A DNA stretch of 34,099 bases from assembly GCA_025603075.1 (NCBI GenBank), contig MU626463.1, positions 1-34,099 of the forward strand, read 5' to 3'. The notes beneath the pieces were generated by a model, which did no database searches, was not told the origin of the DNA, and was given only the letters and a program-made list of their open reading frames with translations. Of this stretch, positions 1 through 9,610 are shown one piece after another. Source of the stretch: Neoconidiobolus thromboides FSU 785. Lineage: Eukaryota > Entomophthoromycota > Entomophthoromycetes > Entomophthorales > Neoconidiobolaceae. Position 1 is the stretch's first letter. Each line of letters opens with the position of its first letter. A program made the translations under genes and the position numbers.

Positions 1-1140
1 TTTATTAAGAAAATTTTATTATTGACTGCTTTATAACTAACATTGCAAATTTACCATCAAATAAATAAATAACTTTAATGTTATAATTATAGTATTAATA
101 TATTACTAAGTTAATATATAGTTGAATGGGAGGGAGTAACTAGCCCCAAAACTGTAAGTAATCATCATTATGTAATATAAACAATATAACAATGGTTTTT
201 ATTTATCACTTTAATTAGTAATAACTTAAGTAATATCAACATTTAGTAATTTATTTTTATTATTTAGTAAAATACTTATTCACTTAACAAATATTAAAAA
301 TACTTTTAATATCTTATATTTTTGATTTTTATATCTTGAAAAAATTATATTTATTTTATTACTATTAGTAATTAAATTGTTAATTTTATTCATTTGTAAA
401 TAAAAATCTCAAATTTTAAAATTAACCGATTAATATTTCCTATTTTAATACTTTAAAACTATTTTTCCACTGTAAAATGTTTTCAAAATGCCTATTAATT
501 ACACTTTTGTTATAAAATGACTAAAATAAGTATTAAGTTAAAAAATATTTAACTTTGAGGTTTCTAAATTTAAAGTAAAAACAACTTGATTAATAATTAA
601 TCAAGTAAATTCAAAAGTAAAGTTTGTTTTATTTAAGTTATAATAAAAAATCTAATTTTATAATAAGTTTCTTTTAATTGTGAAACATCGCTCTGTCAGC
701 CCCATGGTTGATTATACCACAATAGCCATTTAAGTTGTCGTGTTCTCAGGTTCGGAGACAATCAATCCCACGTTCTTAGTTTGATTTTGTATGGGAATTT
801 CTAGCTTCATCCCGAAGAATATTGTTTTCTCATTTTGATATTTGTACTTGTCAGAGCATAAAAAAGATCTTGGAGTATAGTAGCTTGAGGCTTTTTAACT
901 GAATTATTCCTTGATATCTCATACATTTAATAAAGCCATTAGATTTTCTTAATAGTATTTTACGTAGGTTTTACATTACTATTGTCTATTCTATTTGTCT
1001 TACATAGTCCATAGCCTACTATATGTTATTCTTCATAATTCAAGTCTACCTTAATCACACAAACTAGAACCTTTCAACTTACAGCTAATCAACTAGGCAA
1101 TAAGTGTTTTTGACTTCAATCATTAAGTACCAGATTTCAC
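1..1140. repeat. dispersed ~1.1 kb repeat, copy A (cut by the window start)
   Basis: This stretch matches 23255-24290 in the same orientation. Bases 1-300 pair with about 23258-23575, and 690-1140 pair with about 23735-24290. The central part differs: copy A has about 390 bp where copy B has about 160 bp. The best conserved block is 700-900, which is nearly identical to 23750-23940. Read on the minus strand this block gives the same broken protein sequence as copy B, so it is probably the remains of a coding mobile element. The true left end lies outside the window. Confidence 0.85.
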
Positions 1141-1505
1141 ATAATACAAATAAATTAGCTTTTTATTAATTTCATAATTTTTATTAAATTTAATAATTTG
1201 CTTTTTCTTAATTATTTTATAACATTAATTTTTCTTTTAAGTTTAAATTTATTTCAAAAAATTCTTTATTGAAAAATAAACATTTATGTTTTATTAAAAA
1301 TATTATTTTGGCTTTATAATAATAATTTTTCAAAATAATTTCAATTTAGCATCACCCTCAGCAATTATTTACATTTAAGCTTAGAACTATAATTTTGTTT
1401 TAACTTTAGTCCACATAAATTAATTAAAATAGTAAACCAAAAAATGACTTTTTACTTTAAATATTAAAAAAATCTAAATTAATTTGTAAAAATAATAATA
1501 ACATG

Positions 1506-1603
1506 GGGATGTTTTTTTTGGCTTCATTATTTTTTCCATTTTTTAGGCACTATTTGAGTGGAAAATTTGTTAGTAAAATTCTTAAATACAAAAATACATC
1601 CCC
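1506..1603 (+). mobile_element. small inverted-repeat element (MITE-like), copy 1
   Basis: The 98 bp element starts GGGATGTTTTTTT and ends with the near inverse, AAAAATACATCCCC. It is flanked by the direct repeat ACATG (1501-1505 and 1604-1608), a 5 bp target duplication. Six related copies lie elsewhere in the window. A 69-codon ORF running through this element and beyond it is a by-product, not a gene. No transposase is encoded, so movement would need an enzyme supplied from elsewhere. Confidence 0.85.
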
Positions 1604-2127
1604 ACATGCTTTAATTAGACCATCCATTAGATATAATTTAGTTACCTTTTATACTTCAATAAACTTTTCAATAGGCTATCTGTGCTATATATGCTTCTTT
1701 AGCAAAAGATAACTTTTGATCACTAACTTTATCAAAAGAAATCTAATTTATTTGAAGTTATTTTAATATTCTACTAATATTTTTACTTTATGTGGCATGA
1801 AAAATAAACAAATAAATGGCTCAGTAAAATTATTATATTTATTAAAATAGTATAAATGTAAGTATAAAAGCTTTTATAAGAGCTGAATTTCAAAGTGATA
1901 CTCATTTTACGATACCTATTTATACATGAATTAATTTTAATATTTTAAAATATTTAGTTATATTATTATTTTTAATCATTTTTAAGCTATTTTTAAAGAA
2001 TACGTAAAATTGTTCCTGATTTAAAATAATTGAGAAATAATAACTTAATTTTAAATTCTAAGGGTCAACTTTTGATTTAAAGACAATAAATTGCTAATAA
2101 ATTTGAACAGACTTCTTCTTTATCACT
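1604..2127. other. intergenic, upstream region of the RhoGAP gene
   Basis: AT-rich sequence between the small element and the next gene. No ORF with protein-like composition and no RNA gene is visible. The promoter and 5' UTR of the gene starting at 2128 must lie here, but no specific element can be pointed to. Confidence 0.5.
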
Positions 2128-4952
2128 ATGGAATACCAAAACAATTTTTGGCCCTTAAACAATAATTTTAGTTTAATCGTTAAACGTTTAGATCAACGTA
2201 TTTCACAAAGTTATAATGAAAATTCACAAATCTTACAATTCTTACAAAATCGAAAAGCAATTGAAGATTTATATTCCGTTAGTTTAGTGGATCTCGCTGG
2301 TATAAAAAAATCCGCTCATCCAAATTCTTCCCTCGTTATCGATAATGAAGAAGGTGCTAGCTTACCACTTGCATTTGATGCGTTAAAAGAGAGTTATATT
2401 AAAAAAGGACAACAACACTATGAGCTTTCAAGTAATTTACAGAATTTAGTCATCAATCCATTAGAACGCGTATTTTTAGAATATAAACAAGCGGTTATAA
2501 GTTACAAAAAACCAATACTGGAGAAAATTAATGAATTAGAAGAGTGCTTAAATCGAGTATCTTTGGCCAAAAAACAATATTTTGAAAAATGTAGTATAGC
2601 TGATGAATTAGAAGAACAAGCTATATTAAAAGCCAATTTAGAAGAAGAAGAAAATAAAGAAATTCCTAAAAAAGGACAAGTTTATTTATTGGGAGCATTG
2701 ACGTTAAATGAAAAAGAAATGCAAAATTTCTTAATTAAAATACAAACCGAAGTCAATATTAGCTTAGAAAGTAAATCAAAGTTCTTAGGCTTTTTTCGTG
2801 GATTAATTACAGGTGATGATATTACTAAATGGTTATTAATGGAGTTTAAGAATGTGTTATTAACTCCTAATGATGCTGTAAATGTTGGCCAAGCTTTAAT
2901 TGATTTGGGGTATTTAAGATTAATTGGGCCAGGGAATAAGTTTCATGCTAGCAATACAACATTCTATCAATGGAAAAAGAAAGCTACTGAAGTCGAAGAT
3001 TTATTAAATGACCAAAATTTACATAATGATGCTAGAGTAATTGCTACTGAGGCTGATATCTTTTATAAGGAATTATGTTTTAAAACTGATAAATTAAGAC
3101 TTCAAGTAGAACAATTAATGGTACTTTTTCTATTTTATTTCTTATAAGTTATGTTTAATACTGTACTTTTATAGTATAAATTTTTAAATTTATTAGAAAA
3201 AAATGAAGAATCAAGAATTGAATCGATTAAAGCAGGTAAACTTATAATCCATCCTTTCATAGCAATAATATTAAATTAAGCTTCTATTTTTAGCTTTTGT
3301 TAGTTTAGCCAGTATTGAAACAAACAATGAAAATAATTTTAGTTCAATAGCAAATGAATTATTTTTACATCTAGAAACATTAAAGCCTAAACAAGATATT
3401 TTGTTAGTAGTAGAATCTTATCGTACCGGTCCTTTTCAACCATGTCCTATTTTATATGTTAATTATTATTATGGGGAAGGAATTGGTAAATTTATTTTAT
3501 TATTAGTTTCTATTACAAAAATATTTATAAAACAATTTTTTAGATCAAAATTTCGGTGTTAATTTAGATATTCAAGCAAAAGTTAGTAGATCTACTATAC
3601 CAGCTACATTTTCATTGTTAATGGATGCTATTATAGAAGGTAAATGATATTCTATTGTAATTATAATCATTATTGATTTAACAATACCTATTTTTTGTAG
3701 AGTTCAAAACTAAAGATAATGAAGGTAAAATATTATATGATTTAATATACTATTTAGTGTAATTTATACTTTTATTTAGAATGTTTAAAATTTTGGTGTT
3801 CAAATGTACCATTAAAACAAATTCATAAATTAAGAAATAAATTAAATAAAGGTAAATAATAGATAATAATAAAATAAATATATTGATAATAAATAACATT
3901 AATAATATAGGAAAAATAAGTCCATCAAGTTTACCTAAATTAAATATTGAACTGTTAATATCCACTTTAAAGTTGTATTTATTAGAATTAGCTGATTCTT
4001 TAATATCAATGAATTATTATGATAAGTTAAAACAGATTTATTTAATTAGTAAGTTATAGTATTATTATTATAATATAAATTATCGTTATTATTATATAAC
4101 TTATTAATTATTCATTAGATGATAATGACTTAAGATTAAATGAATTAAGTATAATAATTAATGAATTGTCAATACCAAATTATTTAATATTAAAAAGTCT
4201 AATCAATCAATTAAAAAAGTAAATTAAATCATATATAGTAATAACATTGTACTAACATGATATTTTTATCACTTTATAGTATAATTAACGAATCTTTTAT
4301 CAATAACATTAAATACCAAAGTTTATTTCAAAGTATAATACCTTGTATATTACGACCACCACCAGCTTTAAGAATGCAATATTATTATCAACGATATCCC
4401 TTAAAATTAATCAAAGATTTGATATTAAATTTTAATTTAATATTTGAAAAACAAATGAATCCCAAGTTATTATTACCTTATTTAGAACCCCAAAATTTAC
4501 CTGAACAAGAATTAATTGATTTTACACAAGATAGGATGATAATGAGTGAGGAAGTTCAAAGTGGGGAAATGATCGAATTGAATAATATTAGATTTGATAA
4601 TGAAGAGGAGAATGAAGAGGAATTTGTCATGCATCATCCTATTAAAGCAAATAATGAAAATGATAAAGAAGAAGAAAAGAATAATAACAATAACTCAGAG
4701 GTAAAAAAAGAAAAAAGTGAGGATAAAAAAGAAATTCAAGAAGAAAAGACTATGAATAAAATAAAAGAAGAAAGTAATAAGAGTAATAATAAAGATAAAA
4801 AGGAGGAAGAGAAATTAAATATAAATAATATGGAATTAAAAGAAGAAGATTATTTGGATTTAGATTTAGTAGATTTTGATAATACTAATAATAATTCTAA
4901 TGACGATACTGGTATTATTGATTTAAATGATCCTTTTATTGATATTGAATAA
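2128..4952 (+). CDS. F-BAR/DEP/RhoGAP-domain protein, Rgd2 type
   Basis: Predicted exons are 2128-3120, 3175-3235, 3294-3485, 3544-3639, 3701-3724, 3780-3851, 3911-4048, 4119-4218 and 4280-4952, giving 782 residues in frame. An F-BAR domain (about 5-190, continuing about 283-410) is split by a DEP domain (about 218-282, with GDDITKWL and ALIDLGYL). A RhoGAP domain follows from about 415 to 600 (QNFGVNLD start; LKLYLLELADSL; PCILRPP). The tail is rich in Glu, Lys and Asn. In yeast, Rgd2 binds membranes through its F-BAR and acts on Cdc42 and Rho5; a role in cell polarity here is inferred. The region expected to hold the arginine finger (about 440-470) has no arginine and reads CLKFWCSN, so catalysis may be altered. 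The start is supported by the immediate FCH-like FWPLNNNF. The last intron has a TACTAAC branch site. Confidence 0.88.
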
Positions 4953-5058
4953 TTATTAACTTAATTAAATAAAATAAATATTATTATTACTATATTATTA
5001 TGTTATTACTATTATTATATCATATTGTACATCAATAAAATTAATTTATTATAAAAAC

Positions 5059-6062
5059 TTAATTCTCAAAAGTAGCTAAAAACTCATTGTATCTTTCTTT
5101 AGCTTCTTTTTCAAATATACTGGATGTAAAATCCGATAATTCACCTACTTGTTTAGCTAATATGTTTTTTAATGAATAATAGTTATTATTTAACTTATAA
5201 AAATAACGATAAAATAAAAACCTACCTGGAGAACCGGAAATAATTGAAAAGGAAGAAATAACGGCATCAGGTGGTATAACTGTATCATCTAATATTTTAA
5301 CGCAATTTTTTATAATACTATTTCTACCCTAAACAAATCAAATTAAAATTAATACGAAAAATAATCAAGCAAATAATCTTTGGTATAATATTTGATGGAA
5401 TTAAAAGGAAGGATAGTACTTACAATAACACAATTTTTACCAATATTAACATTGTTGCCAATTGAAATAGCATTAACTATGCTATTTTCACCAATATAAA
5501 CAAAATCTCCTATTTTTATTGGGGAATAGATAAACTCCCTAAATAAAGATACAATAAATCCTCAGTCCATTTAAGCTCGCTCTGTTCACTCCATCTCTTA
5601 AAAAATTGTTTGGATTTTATATTTAAATTATTCTTATGAATCTTTCTAATTAATCTAAAAATTAATTTGATTTGAGTTACCTTTTATAAAACTTAAATGG
5701 TGGACGTATAGTTACATTTTTTTCAAAAAAAGTAGATCTTCCTAAGAATAAAGTAGTTAAACTACCTCGACATAAGATATCGGCCCGGATAGTTACCCCT
5801 TCTAAAAAAATATTCTATTGATTGATTAGCTATTAATTGAAAATATTTCATTTCATTTTATTTTATTTTATCAAAAGAAAATGGAACTTACTTTTCCTGT
5901 TGAATTAATAGTATTCGGACTTAATACATACGATCTTTTATGTAAAAACACACCCGTTTCCTAAATAAAATCGAATTCTGAATTTCAATTTAGATAGTCG
6001 ATATTATTATTAATTACAGTTATCCTATAGTCTTCTTTTTTTCGGGAAATCTTATTACTCAT
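5059..6062 (-). CDS. DCTN5: dynactin subunit p25 (DCTN5-like)
   Basis: Predicted exons on the minus strand are 6062-6018, 5960-5892, 5814-5681, 5538-5424, 5328-5226 and 5156-5059. They give 187 residues, close to the 182 of human p25. The p25 subunit sits at the pointed end of the dynactin Arp filament and helps dynein-dynactin take cargo such as early endosomes. Visible family features are the N-terminal [17 protein letters not shown] stretch, [24 protein letters not shown], then left-handed beta-helix hexapeptides ([29 protein letters not shown]) and [17 protein letters not shown]. The gene is convergent with the RhoGAP gene (106 bp between stops) and divergent from COA5. Its last intron (5225-5157, 69 bp) is a multiple of three without a stop codon. 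The first exon ([15 protein letters not shown]) is the least certain. Confidence 0.88.
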
Positions 6063-6246
6063 TTTTTATATTAAATTCAATTTCTAAAAAAACGTAATTT
6101 TGATTTTTGAAATTTTAGATTTATTTTCATTCTTTTTGATGTCATATACTTTATTTTTTTTAGAATTTTAAATTCAAATTTCAAATTTCAAATTTTAACT
6201 TTTCATTTGATTTATTTTTAATAAAAATAGAAAACTCCAATAAACA
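6063..6246. promoter_or_regulatory. shared divergent promoter region (p25 / COA5)
   Basis: The two start codons, 6062 on the minus strand and 6247 on the plus strand, are only 184 bp apart, so both 5' UTRs and promoters must fit here. The sequence is A/T-rich with repeated AAATTTCAAATTT-type blocks at about 6170-6200. No specific factor site can be named. Confidence 0.45.
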
Positions 6247-6537
6247 ATGCCCACCTGTGAAGATATCCGTGAAGAATTAATTGAATGTATGCAAAAGAGT
6301 GAATGCATGGATAAATTTGGTTATCCAATTCAAAAATGTTTTGAAAAAGAAAACGCTCATCTGATTGATGAAGAATGTTTAGCTATTCGTAAAGCTTATA
6401 CCGAATGTAAAAGGTCTTTGGTAAGTTTGATCATTTATTATTAAGTAGATTTTAGAAATTAAAGAATTAATACTTTTTATGATATTTAGTTAAATATGAG
6501 ATATCGTTTCCGAGGTCCAAAAACTAGTCATACTTAA
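6247..6537 (+). CDS. COA5: cytochrome c oxidase assembly factor 5 / Pet191
   Basis: Two exons, 6247-6420 and 6490-6537, joined in phase 0 over a 69 bp GTAAGT...TTTAG intron, encode 73 residues. Pet191/COA5 is a small mitochondrial protein needed for assembly of respiratory complex IV. The cysteine pattern fits the family: C4-X9-C14, C20-X10-C31 and C44-X9-C54, together with the conserved ECxKS, ECxAxRxAYxECKRS and the C-terminal MRYRFRGPK signature that closes nearly all family members. Without the second exon that signature would be lost, which confirms the splice. Twin-CX9C-type proteins usually have no cleavable presequence and none is seen here. Confidence 0.95.
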
Positions 6538-8848
6538 ATTATTTGAAATTAAAAATAGATCCGATTTATTAAATCCTCCTATGAAATTTTTGATTTTTAA
6601 ACTACAAAAGCTATTAGCTTCTGGGAGTAAGCTTGCAATAATGATATTAATATGATTGTTTTTATGATATAGCATAGTAACTTGTTTCTTTATAAAAATT
6701 ATTTTTTTATTTTTATTCTTATTTTTATTTAGTATTTATACAAAAAAAACACAAAAAACTATAATTCAGCAGCAGGATTGGCCAATTTCAAGAGCAGACA
6801 TGCTTAAAGCCCAAGCTAAGCATTCAAAAATAATACTAATTATAAAAACAACGACAAGATGGATTTACAAACAATCTAGATTAGATGGACAGCCAATCGT
6901 AAGTTTATTGATTTAACAGATAGGGTTATTTATATTTATAAATAGTAAATTACTAGACCAGGCCCAAAGGCAAACTTTTATTTTAAAGACATAAAACTAC
7001 CTTTGGAGAAAAGCAAGCTTCATTTTAAAATAATAAAATTACTTCTGAAGCCCAGTATATAAGGAATTATTTCATATTTTAGTCCTAAGTTGTACAGGGC
7101 TAATTAAAGGTTTACACAAGGAGGTACTTCTCATTAATATCATTAACAATAAAAGAAGCCTCCCTTTACAGTTTATCCTATTTGATACCAAGTGCCTCTA
7201 ATCTGACTGCAACTCTTTCAATAACAATTTATAACTGTATTTTATGTGGTACAATAGGGAACATAATACATACTTAAACCCCAGAAACGATTTACTCCTA
7301 TGGAAACAGGGAGGAATAACTTCAGTAATTAAGGACAAAAAAGTTGATAGTAATCAAGCAGTCATAATGTTAACAAAAAAGCTAGTATTTGGCTTAAAAT
7401 TGTATATATAACTTATATTTTAAAAAAGAAGTTTAAAAACGCCCACTTCCACCACATTCTTGCTTTAAATTGAACCTTATCATTCATACCATAATCAATA
7501 TAAGCTATAAAATTCGATATAATTATTACAAGCTAAGTGATTAATAATAAGACTGGAGTCTATCTTTATATCCTTTTTGCAGATTTATATTGTATGAATT
7601 ATGGATTTGAAAACCTAAGCTAAAGTACGGATAGGTAACATAATGTATTCATCAGACAATCATCAGTCCAGCGTTCTCATGTTAACCGCCATAACACTCT
7701 CCTGAATTCATAAAATTATGGCTAGCTTTGCCCTTACAGAATACAATAGCTTAAATTTTTCAAACACATTTTATCAATTAAACTGAGTAGTTAAAATTAG
7801 ATTAAAATCTAATGATAGTTTAATTTACATTATATAATACAATTAAACAAAGAAACCACATCTCAATTCCTTTCTAAATCTTCTCAACTAGCTCAAGTCC
7901 ATCTATCCAACCGGAAAATAACAATCAACTCTTATTGCTTCCACAAAGTTGCCTATGCACCAGACAAATTTACCAGAGTAAGGAGATTGAAAGTCAGGAA
8001 TTAAGTCGATACTAAAAACTAAATAATATCGTTATCATCTTATGCCTTAGCGCACTTACAGAATTGATTTCCTTTAACCAAAAGTTAGGGTTTATTGAAG
8101 GATTTGAGATCTTGTAATATGTGATATTTCGTATAAATTGTTAAATGATTAAACAATAAAGTTGATTTCTTAGAGTTGAAAAAATTGAATTTGGGTTCAT
8201 TTTAGTTTTTTTTTGATCACCATAGTAATTGATTCTTAGTTTGCAAAAAATCTTTTGCAGATATTTAGGCGATTTAATTTATCAATATCTGTTTAGCAAT
8301 CAATTGAGCTATAATTTGCAGCCATTTTTATGATAATACAAAAGGGTAGTCTAATAAGTTAGCTATTTAAAGATAAGCTAGATCCAATTTATTAGTGACC
8401 CAGTTGATTGTTATCTCAATATGATAGCAATTATTTTAAGCATTTAAATACGCTAACAAAGTTTAGTTTTGATAATTATATAGAATAATGAAATTCCCTT
8501 TATGCCAATTTTTTTGATCGCTTGTTATTGAACATAAAATGTGAAAATATCCTTTATAAATGATATTATAGTAAAAAGCAATTGTATTTACTTTATAATA
8601 TTAAATTGAATGATACTAGTATTTAAAGTTTCAATAATTTTTTATTATTCTACTTATACCTTTTATTTATTTGATTATATTACACTAAGTTTCTAAAATT
8701 AAGGAAATTGAGATAATAAAAAGTTAAACACTGATTAAATTTTTTATGAGTTAAATTTCTAAATTTTCAAAACTGGAAATCCACTTCCAATTTTTAGTAA
8801 ACTAAAAAAGCTTCATTTTCATTTTCAATAAATAAAAAGTAAAATACC
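6538..8848. other. 2.3 kb gap without a recognisable gene
   Basis: No complete ORF, RNA gene or dispersed repeat shared with the rest of the window was recognised. Two stop-free stretches stand out: about 6765-6900 (plus strand, near IQQQDWPISRADMLKAQAK) and 7819-8004 (plus strand, 61 codons, ending KFTRVRRLKVRN). The sequence around 6750-8100 is less extremely AT-rich than other gaps, which would fit decayed coding or mobile sequence, but no family can be named. The last ~200 bp should hold the promoter of the gene at 8849. Confidence 0.5.
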
Positions 8849-9466
8849 ATGCCTTCACTTCAAGTATTAGTCTTAATTTCTGGTAGTGGAAGTAACTTAC
8901 AAGCGTTAATTGATAAAATCATTATCAATCAAGAACTTCCTTCCACTTCAATCTGTGGTGTGATTTCTAATCGTAGTAATGCCTATGGTTTACAAAGAGC
9001 AAACAGTCATAATATTCCAACTTCAGTATTAACTTTAAAATCGTATAAAGATCAAAATCTTACCAGAGTAGATTATGACTTAGCTTTAGCTGACTTGGTC
9101 CTTTCTTATAAACCAAATATTATTGTGTTAGCTGGCTTTATGCACATTTTGTCTGCTGAGTTTCTAACTAAATTACCATCCAGCTTACCTATTATTAACC
9201 TTCATCCTGCTTTACCAGGACAGTTTGATGGAGCTAAAGCAATCGAAAGAGCTTATAAAGCTTTTCAAAATGGAGAGATTGAGTATACTGGTGTTATGGT
9301 TCATCGAGTTATTAAAGAAGTGGATCAAGGGGAACCTATTGTCATGGAAAAAGTGAAGATTTTACCAGAGGATACATTGAGTGATTTAGAAACTAGAATT
9401 CATTTAGTGGAACATGAATTATTGTTTAAAGGATTATGTAAAGTAGTAGAGGAATTAAAACAATAA
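8849..9466 (+). CDS. ADE8: phosphoribosylglycinamide formyltransferase (GAR transformylase)
   Basis: Single exon, 205 residues. The enzyme transfers a formyl group from 10-formyl-tetrahydrofolate to GAR, giving FGAR, the third step of de novo purine synthesis in the cytosol. Visible features are the phosphate-binding loop SGSGSNLQAL (residues 11-20), SNRSNAYGLQRA, and the active-site triad of the family: Asn117 and His119 in INLHPALPG, and Asp159 in EVDQGEP. Length and start (MPSLQVLVLISGSGSN) match stand-alone enzymes such as yeast Ade8. Animals carry this domain at the end of a trifunctional protein, so a separate gene fits a fungus. The neighbour at 9611 is convergent, with 144 bp between stops. 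Nothing looks broken. Confidence 0.97.
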   Translation: MPSLQVLVLISGSGSNLQALIDKIIINQELPSTSICGVISNRSNAYGLQRANSHNIPTSVLTLKSYKDQNLTRVDYDLALADLVLSYKPNIIVLAGFMHILSAEFLTKLPSSLPIINLHPALPGQFDGAKAIERAYKAFQNGEIEYTGVMVHRVIKEVDQGEPIVMEKVKILPEDTLSDLETRIHLVEHELLFKGLCKVVEELKQ

Positions 9467-9610
9467 ACAACACTTTGTCATTAATATCATTAAAATTAAA
9501 TAAAAATAGAAAATTCAATCAAGATAGTAATATATTAAAAGAATTCAAAAAAATCAAATATGTTTCCTTTTTTTATTGCATTTTATATTTTATATTTTTT
9601 TATACAAAAT

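Noticed and set aside
1503-1712. 69-codon plus-strand ORF (MGMFFLASLFF...)
   Set aside because: Its first 34 codons are the small inverted-repeat element, and related copies do not keep the frame open.
4257-4952. Plus-strand ORF starting MIFLSLYS as a separate gene
   Set aside because: The first codons are intron sequence containing a TACTAAC branch site; the rest is the last exon of the RhoGAP gene.
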